Part shown: piece after piece, positions 37,939 to 46,324 of the stretch
Numbering within the stretch: position 1 is the first letter of the stretch
Layout of the letters: the number at the start of each line of letters is the position of its first letter
Origin: Limnohabitans sp. Rim8
GTDB lineage: Bacteria; Pseudomonadota; Gammaproteobacteria; Burkholderiales; Burkholderiaceae_C
Direction: 5' to 3'
DNA length: 64,000 bases
NCBI GenBank assembly: GCA_945901045.1
Contig: CAMDKK010000010.1
Location: 19,450-83,449 of the forward strand
Made by a program: the position numbers and the translations under genes
Notes under the pieces: model-generated
Database searches by the model: none
What the model saw: only the letters and a program-made list of their open reading frames with translations
What the model was told of the DNA's origin: nothing

Positions 37939-38286
37939 TGTTGGATCTCCTTTTCGGGGCAGTCTACAGCAACTCTGACGGGGAACTGACAGGGAAAACG
38001 TGAGGTCTCTCAGAGCGGTATTTGATGGGCATTTGCCGATTGAAGCCCAGTTTGATGTCCGGTCTTCATGCTTTGTTCAGCCCATGGGCTACGGCTTCGA
38101 ACAGAGCCGCGTTGATGGGTCTTATAGGCCATCGGCAGCGGCATGTGCAATGGGCAGTTTTTGCGTGGCTTCACGTTGAACGCGTCAGACAATGAAAGCG
38201 CATTAACCGTTTGGCTGATCACCCTGCTGAAGCATTTGCCCATGCAATGTTCTAAGATCCGTGTTACCCAAACGCCCCCGTTGCCC
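37939..38286. other. Intergenic stretch before caspase-FGE gene
   Basis: About 350 bases between divergent fadD and the caspase-FGE gene. It must contain both promoters, but no convincing boxes were assigned. An in-frame extension of the caspase gene reaches back to an ATG at 38143, but its 48 extra residues precede a good signal peptide and are probably untranslated. A short leftward frame here has a weak integrase-like stretch, which I do not accept as a gene. Confidence 0.4.
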
Positions 38287-39975
38287 ATGTTCCACCGTTG
38301 GCTTTTCTTTTTGTTGATCGTTTTCAGTAGCGCCAGCTTCGCCCAGCCCAAAGAAAACCGGGTGGCGCTGGTTGTGGGCAACAGCGCCTACAAATCGGCC
38401 CCCTTGCGCAACCCCACCAATGACGCCCAGGACATGGCCGTCAAGCTCAAAGGCATGGGCTTCACGGTCATTGAGCGCAGCAACCTGACCGTCAAACAAA
38501 TCGGCAGTACCCTGCGCGAGTTCCGCTCCAAGCTCACGCCGGGCAGCGTAGCGCTGGTGTTTTATGCTGGGCACGGGGTGCAGATCAAAGGCGAGAACTA
38601 CCTGCCTGCGGTGGACGCAGACATCAGCAGTGAAGAAGACGTGCCCACCCAAAGTCTGGCCATGCGCCAGATCATGGACGTGCTGGGTGATGCCAAGACA
38701 CGGCTGAACCTGGTGTTTTTGGACGCTTGCCGCAACAACCCCTACGCCCGCAGCTTCCGGTCGGCGTCGTATGGTTTGAATCGGGTCAATGCACCCTCAG
38801 GGACTTTGATCTCTTTTGCCACCCGCCCCGGGAGCGTGGCGGCCGATGGCACGGAGCGCAATGGCCTTTACACAGGCGCCCTGTTGGCGCAAATGAACAA
38901 CCCTCACCAGCCGATTGAGCAGATTCTCAAGAAGGTGGTCAGCCAAGTCAAAGCCGGCTCCAACAGCCAGCAAGAGCCATGGATGGAGGGCAGCATTGAG
39001 GGTGAGTTTTGTTTTGGGGAATGCGGCAAGCAAATGGCGCAAAGTGGCGTGAGTGATGACCGCGCACTTTGGGATTCGGTCAAAGAAAGCCGAGATGCCA
39101 ATGAAGTCAGGGCTTATTTAGAGCGGTTCCCGCGTGGATTGTTCTCAGGTGTTGCACGCGCAAGGGTGGCGGCCTTGGACAAAGCGGAACCTCAAATGGC
39201 CATGGCCAGGCCACCGCAAACCTCTGCACCCACACCCACACCACCGTCGTCTGCCTTCAAGGTGGGCAGCGTTTTCAAGGACTGCGAGGACTGCCCTGAG
39301 ATGGTGGTTATTCCCGCTGGGACTTTCTGGATGGGTTCTAAAGCAAACCCCATTGCGGCAACGCAGCCCAGTCATGATGAGCAGCCTCAACACGCTGTGT
39401 CCATCCGGTCTTTTGCTTTGGGCAAGTTGGAAGTCACGCAAGAACAGTGGTACGCAATGATGGGTAACTTGCCCAGCAACTTCAAAGGTCGCACCTTGCC
39501 TGTGGAGCAGGTCTCTTGGCATGATGCACAAGAATTTATCAGGCGGTTGAACGCCAAGTCGGGTCAGAATTACAGACTACCCTCTGAGGCCGAATGGGAA
39601 TATGCCGCCAGAGCAGGCAGCCCAGCAAACTATTCATTTGGCGATGACCCTAAGCAGTTGGGTCGGTTTGCTTGGTTTGCCGGTAACTCGGGCAATATGA
39701 CACAGCCTGTTGGCGAGAAAATGGCCAACAATTTTGGCTTATATGACATGCACGGGAATGTCTGGGAGTGGACGCAGGATTGTTGGAATGACAACTATGC
39801 TGGCGCACCGGCAGACGGCAGTGCCTGGACTACAGGGGACTGTTCCACACGGGTTGCGCGGGGCGGTTCTTGGTTCGTCAATCCGCAAGACTTGCGTGTC
39901 ACGAACCGCGGCAGATACGCATCTGCTTTCCGGCTCTTAAGCAGCGTCGGCTTGCGTGTTGCCAGAACGCTTTGA
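38287..39975 (+). CDS. Exported caspase (C14) fused to FGE-sulfatase domain
   Basis: A 562-residue protein with three parts. An export signal (FHRWLFFLLIVFSSASFAQ) comes first. Then a caspase-like p20 region with the dyad His96 (FYAGHGVQ) and Cys148 (LDACRNNPY), running to about 250. After a region with a WDSVKESRDANEVRAYLERF motif and a Pro-rich linker, an FGE-sulfatase/SUMF1-type domain runs from about 335 to the end (CPEMVVIPAGTFWMGS, LPSEAEWEYAARAG, GNVWEWTQDCW, RVARGGSW). This is an orthocaspase with a C-type-lectin-like FGE module; formylglycine-generating activity is doubtful and a binding role is plausible. The start at 38287 is chosen for the signal peptide. Confidence 0.88.
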   Translation: MFHRWLFFLLIVFSSASFAQPKENRVALVVGNSAYKSAPLRNPTNDAQDMAVKLKGMGFTVIERSNLTVKQIGSTLREFRSKLTPGSVALVFYAGHGVQIKGENYLPAVDADISSEEDVPTQSLAMRQIMDVLGDAKTRLNLVFLDACRNNPYARSFRSASYGLNRVNAPSGTLISFATRPGSVAADGTERNGLYTGALLAQMNNPHQPIEQILKKVVSQVKAGSNSQQEPWMEGSIEGEFCFGECGKQMAQSGVSDDRALWDSVKESRDANEVRAYLERFPRGLFSGVARARVAALDKAEPQMAMARPPQTSAPTPTPPSSAFKVGSVFKDCEDCPEMVVIPAGTFWMGSKANPIAATQPSHDEQPQHAVSIRSFALGKLEVTQEQWYAMMGNLPSNFKGRTLPVEQVSWHDAQEFIRRLNAKSGQNYRLPSEAEWEYAARAGSPANYSFGDDPKQLGRFAWFAGNSGNMTQPVGEKMANNFGLYDMHGNVWEWTQDCWNDNYAGAPADGSAWTTGDCSTRVARGGSWFVNPQDLRVTNRGRYASAFRLLSSVGLRVARTL

Positions 39976-40008
39976 GTTTTGCATCTTGGCTACAACAGCG
40001 GTTTCCCT

Positions 40009-40248
40009 GTGACATCTCCCAAACTCAACCCCAAGCTCTGCCCACTTTGCGGCAAGTCCAACCTGTGCGCGATGGAGATTGCCAAAGCCACAGGCCAAGC
40101 GCTGGAACCTTGCTGGTGCGTGAATGCCTATTTCACGCCAGAACTTCTGGCCAAGTTGCCTGAAGAATCCAAGGGCCAAGCCTGCATCTGCGCTGGCTGT
40201 GCGGCCAAAGCCGCCTGGCAGCGCAACCCCCTCACTCAATCGCCTTGA
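40009..40248 (+). CDS. Cysteine-rich CWC-family small protein
   Basis: A 79-residue protein with nine cysteines arranged as CPLCGKSNLC, CWC and CICAGC, matching the cysteine-rich CWC family of unknown function. The paired CxxC and CxC motifs suggest zinc binding. GTG 40009 is the likely start, although a TTG at 39979 is possible. It begins about 30 bases after the caspase-FGE stop, so the two may share a transcript. Its end overlaps that of convergent pntB by 17 bases. Confidence 0.7.
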   Translation: MTSPKLNPKLCPLCGKSNLCAMEIAKATGQALEPCWCVNAYFTPELLAKLPEESKGQACICAGCAAKAAWQRNPLTQSP

Positions 40249-41671
40249 CCATGTCCTCCACGACCTTCTTGGCGTCGCCGAACACCATCATGGTTTTGTC
40301 CATGTAAAAGAGTTCGTTGTCCAGGCCGGCGTAACCCGCGGCCATAGAGCGTTTGTTGACGATGATGGTTTTGGCTTTGTAGGCTTCCAAGATCGGCATG
40401 CCGTAGATGGCGCTGCCCTTGATGTGCGCGGCGGGGTTGACCACGTCGTTGGCGCCCAGAATGATGGCCACGTCGGCCTGGCCGAATTCACCGTTGATGT
40501 CTTCCATCTCAAACACCTGGTCGTAGGGCACTTCGGCCTCGGCCAAGAGCACGTTCATGTGGCCGGGCATGCGGCCCGCCACGGGGTGGATGGCGTATTT
40601 GACGGTGATGCCTTTTTCGGTGAGCTTGGCGGCCAGTTCTTTGACCGCATGCTGTGCACGCGCCACCGCCAACCCGTAACCGGGCACGATGACCACGGTT
40701 TCGGCATTGCCCAGCACAAAGGCGGCGTCGTCGGCGCTGCCGGTTTTCACGGGGCGCTGCTCGGCACTGCCCACACTGGCCGTGGTGGCGTCGCCACCAA
40801 AGCCGCCCAAAATCACATTGAAAAAGCTGCGGTTCATGGCCTTGCACATGATGTAGCTCAATATGGCGCCCGAGCTGCCCACCAAGCTGCCCGCAATAAT
40901 CAGCATGCTGTTGTTCAGGCTGAAGCCAATGCCAGCGGCGGCCCAACCCGAGTAGCTGTTGAGCATGGACACCACCACTGGCATGTCGGCCCCACCGATC
41001 GGGATGATGATCAACACGCCCATCACAAAGGCCAGCGCCAGCATGGCAAAGAAGGCGGTCCAGCTTTCAGTGGCCGTAAAGACCAGTCCCAGACCCAAGG
41101 TGGCCAAACCCAAAATCAAATTGAGTTTGTGCTGACCGGCAAACTGCACCGGCGCGCCTTGGAACAACCTGAACTTGTATTGGCCCGACAACTTGCCAAA
41201 TGCAATCACCGAGCCACTGAAGGTGACCGCGCCAATGGCCGCGCCCAAGAACAGCTCCAAGCGGTTACCGGCCGGAATCGGTGGCACCGTGCCGTCGGCG
41301 GCTTTTTGCACAATCTGGAAGGCGTAGGGCTCGGCCACCGCCGCAATGCCAATAAACACCGCCGCCAAGCCGATCATGCTGTGCATAAAGGCCACCAACT
41401 CGGGCATCTTGGTCATCTCGACTTTGTTGGCCATGTAGGCGCCCATGCCGCCGCCCAGCACCAAGCCACCCAAGACCAAGACCATGCCCTGGGCTTTGCC
41501 GCCGGACAGCTCCACGATCAAGGCGGCGGTGGTCAAGGCGGCAATCGCCATGCCGACCATGCCAAACAGGTTGCCACGGATCGAGGTGGTCGGGTGCGAC
41601 AGGCCTTTGAGGGCCTGAATAAAGCAAACGCTGGCAATCAAATACAGCAGCGTGACGAGGTTCATGCTCAT
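40232..41671 (-). CDS. pntB: NAD(P) transhydrogenase subunit beta
   Basis: A 479-residue subunit with about nine membrane segments followed by the NADP(H)-binding domain III (VIVPGYGLAVARAQHAV, GRMPGHMNVLLAEA, GANDVVNP). It couples proton flow to hydride transfer from NADH to NADP+. Its first ATG overlaps the pntAB stop as ATGA (41668-41671). The split arrangement with separate alpha-1, alpha-2 and beta genes is typical of many proteobacteria. Confidence 0.95.
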   Translation of the reverse strand: MSMNLVTLLYLIASVCFIQALKGLSHPTTSIRGNLFGMVGMAIAALTTAALIVELSGGKAQGMVLVLGGLVLGGGMGAYMANKVEMTKMPELVAFMHSMIGLAAVFIGIAAVAEPYAFQIVQKAADGTVPPIPAGNRLELFLGAAIGAVTFSGSVIAFGKLSGQYKFRLFQGAPVQFAGQHKLNLILGLATLGLGLVFTATESWTAFFAMLALAFVMGVLIIIPIGGADMPVVVSMLNSYSGWAAAGIGFSLNNSMLIIAGSLVGSSGAILSYIMCKAMNRSFFNVILGGFGGDATTASVGSAEQRPVKTGSADDAAFVLGNAETVVIVPGYGLAVARAQHAVKELAAKLTEKGITVKYAIHPVAGRMPGHMNVLLAEAEVPYDQVFEMEDINGEFGQADVAIILGANDVVNPAAHIKGSAIYGMPILEAYKAKTIIVNKRSMAAGYAGLDNELFYMDKTMMVFGDAKKVVEDMVKAIE

Positions 41672-41991
41672 GCTTTGTCTCCCTCAACAGCCACGGTTTT
41701 CTTCTCTTTTTTCCTGAACATCTCGAGCATGCGGCGGGTCACCAAAAAGCCGCCGAACACGTTCACTGCGGCCAAAGCCACGGCCAGAGTGCCCATGGTT
41801 TGACCCAAGGTGGTTTCGGTCAAGGCCGCAGCCAACATGGCACCGACGATGACGATGGCCGAGATCGCATTGGTCACCGCCATCAACGGCGTGTGCAAAG
41901 CGGGAGTCACTGTCCAGACCACATGGAAACCCACGTAAATGGCCAAGACAAAAATGATCAGATTCAGAAGGGTGGGGGATACGGCTTCCAT
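41668..41991 (-). CDS. pntAB: NAD(P) transhydrogenase subunit alpha, part 2
   Basis: A 107-residue membrane protein with three hydrophobic segments and the conserved HVVWTVTPALHTPLMAVTNAISAIVIVGA region, the membrane half of the alpha subunit. It lies between pntAA (35-base gap) and pntB (4-base overlap). The C-terminal tail is Lys/Glu-rich (FRKKEKK). Confidence 0.93.
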   Translation of the reverse strand: MEAVSPTLLNLIIFVLAIYVGFHVVWTVTPALHTPLMAVTNAISAIVIVGAMLAAALTETTLGQTMGTLAVALAAVNVFGGFLVTRRMLEMFRKKEKKTVAVEGDKA

Positions 41992-42026
41992 GTTGTGTCC
42001 TTGTTTTTTTATGTTTGATGTGCGCT

Positions 42027-43157
42027 TTATTTGCGCTTGATTTCGCCAGCCTGCGTCATCAGGCAGGCGGCCACAATGTCGTCTTCCATGTCGACTTTGA
42101 ATTCACCTTCTTTGGTGAATACCAGTTTCAAAAAGTCGAGCACGTTGCGGGCATACAGCGCAGAGGCATCGGCCGCCACCAAGGCGGGCAGGTTGGTCTC
42201 GCCAATGATGTTCACGCCATGCTTTTGCACGGTTTTACCAGCCTCGGTCAACACGCAATTGCCCGCCACGCCGTCGGCGGCTTTGCCCGCAGCAATGTCC
42301 ACAATCACAGAGCCGGGCTTCATGCTTTGCACCATCTCGGCGGTGACCAGCACGGGGGCTGCACGGCCCGGAATCAAGGCGGTAGAAATGACCACGTCGG
42401 CCAGCGCCACGCGTTTGGCGACTTCGGTCTTTTGGCGGTCCAGCCAGCTTTGCGGCATCGGGCGGGCGTAACCGCCGACGCCTTCGGCGGCTTCTTTCTC
42501 TTCGGCGGTTTCGTAAGGCACGTCAATGAACTTGCCGCCCAAGGATTCGACTTGCTCTTTCACGCTGGGGCGCACGTCAGAGGCTTCGATCACCGCGCCC
42601 AAACGCTTGGCGGTGGCAATGGCTTGCAAGCCGGCCACACCCACACCCAAAATGACCACACGCGCCGCCTTGACGGTACCGGCAGCAGTCATCAGCATCG
42701 GGAAAAAGCGTTGGTACTGGTTGGCCGCCACCATCACCGCCTTGTAGCCGGCAATGTTGGCTTGCGATGACAACACGTCCATGCTTTGCGCACGGGTGGT
42801 GCGCGGGGCCGCCTCCAACGCAAAAGCGGTCAAACCTGCGCTGGCCATGCTTTGCAGACCAGCGGCATCAAAGGGGTTAAGCATGCCGACCAAGGCGGCG
42901 CCGGACTTCATCAGCGCCAACTCTGCAACGGTGGGGGCGCTGACTTTGAGCACCATGTCGCAGGCCAAAGCACTTGCGGCATCGGTCACTTCGGCGCCAG
43001 CGGCCAAGTAAGCCTCGTCGGTCACGCTGGCGGCCAAGCCTGCGCCTGACTGCACATGCAAGCTGTGCCCTTGGGCTTTGAGTTTTTTGGCCGTCTCGGG
43101 CGTTAAGGCCACACGGGTTTCACCAGGCCGAGTTTCGGCGGGGACTCCAATACGCAT
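42027..43157 (-). CDS. pntAA: NAD(P) transhydrogenase subunit alpha, part 1
   Basis: A 376-residue cytoplasmic NAD(H)-binding subunit, related to alanine dehydrogenase. It has RIGVPAETRPGETRVALTP at the N-terminus, the Rossmann motif ILGVGVAGLQAIATAKRLG and SDVRPSVKEQVESLGG. ATG 43157 is chosen because GGAGAG lies 7 bases before it; a longer frame upstream adds 20 non-conserved residues. First gene of the pntAA-pntAB-pntB operon, divergent from nudJ. Confidence 0.95.
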   Translation of the reverse strand: MRIGVPAETRPGETRVALTPETAKKLKAQGHSLHVQSGAGLAASVTDEAYLAAGAEVTDAASALACDMVLKVSAPTVAELALMKSGAALVGMLNPFDAAGLQSMASAGLTAFALEAAPRTTRAQSMDVLSSQANIAGYKAVMVAANQYQRFFPMLMTAAGTVKAARVVILGVGVAGLQAIATAKRLGAVIEASDVRPSVKEQVESLGGKFIDVPYETAEEKEAAEGVGGYARPMPQSWLDRQKTEVAKRVALADVVISTALIPGRAAPVLVTAEMVQSMKPGSVIVDIAAGKAADGVAGNCVLTEAGKTVQKHGVNIIGETNLPALVAADASALYARNVLDFLKLVFTKEGEFKVDMEDDIVAACLMTQAGEIKRK

Positions 43158-43323
43158 CTGCGCTCTCCATTTTTTTGAGAACTCACCCACGTGCCAAGAC
43201 CCGCAAGCTTTGTCCAAACATCAACCTACCGCATTGTGCTTGAATTTTAAGACCATCCGCGAAGAAACTAATTGGCATTGATGTACAAGCGATTTGGCAC
43301 GAATTACTGTGATAATTTCGAGC

Positions 43324-43800
43324 ATGGACTTACGCTGGAAACCCAATGTGACTGTTGCAGCCATCATGGCGCAAGGCGGTCGTTACCTGTTGATTGAAGA
43401 GCACACGCCCGAGGGCTTGCGGCTGAACAACCCGGCAGGCCATTTGGACCCCGGTGAGTCCTTTGTAGAAGGCTGCGCCAGAGAAGCTTTGGAAGAAACG
43501 GCACACGCCTTCAAGCCCGAGGCCTTGGTGGGGGTGTATTTGTCGCGCTTTCAAAGAGCCGCAACGGGCGAAGACATTACCTATGTGCGCTTTGCCTTTT
43601 GTGGCGAAGTGGGTCAGGCTGATCCGGCCTTGCAACTCGACACCGGCATTGTGCGCACTCTGTGGATGACGCCCGAAGAAATTCGCGCCAGCGCAGACCG
43701 CCACCGCAGCCCGTTGGTGCTGCGCTGCATTGAAGACCATCTGGCGGGGCAGCGCTTCAGTCTGGACACGCTGTACACCGACCCTTCTGTCAAGGCTTGA
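43324..43800 (+). CDS. nudJ: Nudix phosphatase NudJ-like
   Basis: A 158-residue Nudix hydrolase. The Nudix box is GHLDPGESFVEGCAREALEE followed by TAHAF, with the Mg2+-binding glutamates of the REALEE helix intact. The N-terminal PNVTVAAIMAQGGRYLLIEE and C-terminal HRSPLVLRCIEDHL resemble E. coli NudJ (YmfB), which acts on HMP-PP and nucleoside di- and triphosphates. In many proteobacteria nudJ precedes mnmA directly; here a leftward operon of about 4.7 kb lies between them. Its end overlaps the SGNH gene end by 11 bases. Confidence 0.85.
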   Translation: MDLRWKPNVTVAAIMAQGGRYLLIEEHTPEGLRLNNPAGHLDPGESFVEGCAREALEETAHAFKPEALVGVYLSRFQRAATGEDITYVRFAFCGEVGQADPALQLDTGIVRTLWMTPEEIRASADRHRSPLVLRCIEDHLAGQRFSLDTLYTDPSVKA

Positions 43801-45349
43801 GGTCCGGCAGCAACAGGCGGGCCTCCCAGCCCATGTCGTTGGCAAACTGCTGCGCCAATTGCTGGTAGCCGGGCACGGTGAAGTGGATCAAGTCACGCGC
43901 CATCAGTGGCGGGTTTTGTCGCACCCAGCGGTACGCCCCACCCTGCCCGCCCATGGCGTTGAGCATGCTCCAGACTTTGCACCCGTTTTCTTGCCCCACG
44001 GCGTTTTGAATCTGGCCGATTTCTTGATGAACAGCGGTGTACTGCAACAGGTTTTTAGCCATGCCGCCCACGTTGTCCTGACTCGGTTTGACGCTCACTT
44101 GGCGTGCGGGGGTTTTGCCTGCACTGGACTTTTTTGCATTGCCATGAGCCGGTGCGCGCGAGCCGTTTTTACGTGGGTTAACAGCAGGGGCTTGGCGCAG
44201 CTTTTCTGAACGTCTGACCAGCACCCCGCGGTCACCTGGGGCAATCAGCACACAGGCCGCATCCGGAAACACCGTCCGCATTTGTTTGAGTGAGGCACGC
44301 AAGCTGAGTTCGTAAGCCATCGCGTCAAAGGGTTTGACATTGCCTTCGTTGGTGCCAAACGCCATCATCACCAAGTTGTAGCGCGTCTGCGCAAACCATG
44401 CGGCCATGTAATCAGGCTGCGCGTTTTTCCAAGCTGCCACGGTGGCGCCCGGGTAGCCGAACACATCCATTTGCAACGCCGTTAAGGGGCCGACCGGCAA
44501 GGCCAGCCCATGCAAACGCATGTCGCCAGACACCAAGCGCACCCGAACCACCGAGAGGGGTGCATCGCCCAACAACTCCAGAACAGCAGGGCCCTCGGCA
44601 GCCGACAGCGTCACCTCCACCTCAGGGCCCCCGTCGACGCTGATGGCGAGTTGCAAAGGCCTGGCCGTTTGCTGATAAAGCACACGCACTTGGCGCAGCT
44701 CAGCAACACCTGAGGCATTGCGCAGATCCCACGCCAAGCTGGCACCGGATTGGGTGGTCAAAAGATTCACCAAACCTGGTCCTGGTGCCGCCGCGCCGGC
44801 CGCGAGGGCGTGCGCAGGCTCGTAACGCCAGTGCGGCGATATGCAGCTTTTACGCAAAGGCAGTCGCACCCCGGGGCGGTTCATGTTGGCTGGGATCAAG
44901 GCCGAGCGAACCTGGTCGGACTCGAGTTTGAGAATTTTGACCAACTCTTGCGTGAAAAAACCTGCAGCCAAATGGCTGTCACCCCAAACGGCGACGCGGT
45001 AAGGCTCGCCGGGCAAGGCTTGCCCCAAAAGCCCCACGCTGGGCTGATCTGCAGTGGCTTGCGGGGCGGCAACTTGACGCGCCGCATTCAATGCAGCTTG
45101 CACATCTTTATCATCCGGAATTTCACGCGGATCCATGTCCACAGGGGCCGTGGCTGCAGCAGTACGGGGGAATGCTGCGCATTGCAGATCTGGCACCGCG
45201 GGCTGTGCCACCACACGCAACACCGTAGGCACTGGCCCTTGGGCGAAAGCGCTCTGGACGGCCATGGCCAGGCCAAAAGACAAGACCGCGACCCGTGCAG
45301 CAAAGACGCTACGGATCAAAGACGGATTCAACTTCAACTTCAACTTCAT
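43790..45349 (-). CDS. Exported SGNH hydrolase with beta-sandwich insert
   Basis: A 519-residue protein with a signal peptide (to about AQSAFAQ, residue 37) and an SGNH/GDSL esterase fold: block I VWGDSHLA with Ser125, block III GTNEGN near 346, and block V DLIHF with Asp486 and His489. Between blocks I and III a segment of about 130 residues (WDLRNASGVAELRQVRVLY and following) looks like a carbohydrate-binding beta-sandwich, as in peptidoglycan O-acetylesterases of the Ape1 type. A Lys/Arg/Pro-rich insert near 385-425 looks disordered. It is the last gene of the transglycosylase-MBOAT-SGNH operon, overlapping the previous gene as ATGA. Acetyl transferase or esterase roles are both possible. 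Confidence 0.8.
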   Translation of the reverse strand: MKLKLKLNPSLIRSVFAARVAVLSFGLAMAVQSAFAQGPVPTVLRVVAQPAVPDLQCAAFPRTAAATAPVDMDPREIPDDKDVQAALNAARQVAAPQATADQPSVGLLGQALPGEPYRVAVWGDSHLAAGFFTQELVKILKLESDQVRSALIPANMNRPGVRLPLRKSCISPHWRYEPAHALAAGAAAPGPGLVNLLTTQSGASLAWDLRNASGVAELRQVRVLYQQTARPLQLAISVDGGPEVEVTLSAAEGPAVLELLGDAPLSVVRVRLVSGDMRLHGLALPVGPLTALQMDVFGYPGATVAAWKNAQPDYMAAWFAQTRYNLVMMAFGTNEGNVKPFDAMAYELSLRASLKQMRTVFPDAACVLIAPGDRGVLVRRSEKLRQAPAVNPRKNGSRAPAHGNAKKSSAGKTPARQVSVKPSQDNVGGMAKNLLQYTAVHQEIGQIQNAVGQENGCKVWSMLNAMGGQGGAYRWVRQNPPLMARDLIHFTVPGYQQLAQQFANDMGWEARLLLPDLKP

Positions 45350-46320
45350 TGTGGCTGAGCTTTCTCTATGTGTGCCACCAAGGCTTGTTTAATTCTGTGC
45401 TGACCTGAGGGTGTGAAATGGATCCCGTCTTCGGTGCGCAAATTGATGGGCAAGCCGTTTTCATCCGGCATGAATTTTTTGAAAGGCAATGAGACCCATC
45501 CGATCAAGGCTTCGGTCGCCAAGTAATCGGTCCCAAACGCTTGCGCCCGATCGTGAAAAACGTGGTTGGACACACTTGCACCGCGGTGCAAGAGCTCATC
45601 GCGCATAGCAGGCAAGCCCAGCCAGATCACGCGAACCTGGTTTTGTACGGCGTTGGCCAGGATTTCGTCGACACGCGCAGCGTAATTCTCAAGCCATTCC
45701 GGCTTGCCAAAAGACACCCTTTTATCGGGCAAGTACATGTCTCTCGGGTCGTTGGGGCCCAGAAAAATAACCACCAAGCTCAGGTTCTGGGCTTGAATTT
45801 CTTGTTGAATGGTGCGCGGCCAGTCAAAGAATTTTCTGGACGTCAAACCTGTGCTCTGCTTACTCAGGTCGGTCATTTGCCAATCCGGGTGCTTGAGGCT
45901 CAAGTCGCGGATCACCAAAGGGGCAATGCCTTGCATCATCGAGTCGCCGGCAAACATTATTCTTTGCGGGCCAGCGCTCAGTTGCTGAACCGCCAGGCTG
46001 GGCAAAAACCCGCCCGCTGGCAGCGCCCGAAAGGCCAATTGCATGGCCGACGGCGCAGGTTTTGCTGAAGGTGCAGGTATTTCTTGGCCCGTCTGGGTCC
46101 ATTCTTTGGCGCGGCGACCGATTTGTGAAACCAAGTTGCCGGCCCCTTCGGCCAAGCGGCGAGACGGTTCAAACCAATCAGCAGGCCCATGGGACGACAG
46201 GCTCCACTGAAACCGGGCATCCAGGTAGTTGTCCAAAGCGTCCAACCACAGCAAGGTGTTGCTCAGACCCACAGCACACAGCATCCAGCCCAGTTGGCGC
46301 GCAGAAAAAGAAACTTTCAT
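45346..46320 (-). CDS. Membrane-anchored SGNH hydrolase (DUF459-like)
   Basis: A 324-residue protein with one N-terminal hydrophobic segment (about 8-28) that probably anchors it in the inner membrane facing the periplasm. The SGNH triad is FAGDSMMQG (Ser127), LGPNDPRDM (block III Asn) and DGIHFT (Asp298, His301). It starts 4 bases after the MBOAT stop, so it is surely co-transcribed. In PatA/PatB- and Alg-type systems an MBOAT protein hands acetyl groups to an SGNH transferase; this protein is a good candidate for that partner. Confidence 0.8.
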   Translation of the reverse strand: MKVSFSARQLGWMLCAVGLSNTLLWLDALDNYLDARFQWSLSSHGPADWFEPSRRLAEGAGNLVSQIGRRAKEWTQTGQEIPAPSAKPAPSAMQLAFRALPAGGFLPSLAVQQLSAGPQRIMFAGDSMMQGIAPLVIRDLSLKHPDWQMTDLSKQSTGLTSRKFFDWPRTIQQEIQAQNLSLVVIFLGPNDPRDMYLPDKRVSFGKPEWLENYAARVDEILANAVQNQVRVIWLGLPAMRDELLHRGASVSNHVFHDRAQAFGTDYLATEALIGWVSLPFKKFMPDENGLPINLRTEDGIHFTPSGQHRIKQALVAHIEKAQPQ

Positions 46321-46324
46321 ATCT

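Noticed and set aside
38010-38381. Leftward frame with a stretch NVKPRKN reminiscent of integrase ends
   Set aside because: Similarity is limited to a few residues, the rest does not fit, and it overlaps the caspase-FGE signal peptide.
40124-41803. Long open frame (559 codons) antisense to pntB
   Set aside because: It lies wholly opposite pntB and pntAB, both strongly supported by motifs; its His/Gln/Gly-rich translation is typical of the reverse of GC-rich coding DNA.
43190-43320. TTGGCACG sequences resembling sigma-54 -24 boxes near pntAA and nudJ
   Set aside because: Neither has the GC dinucleotide at the proper -12 spacing.
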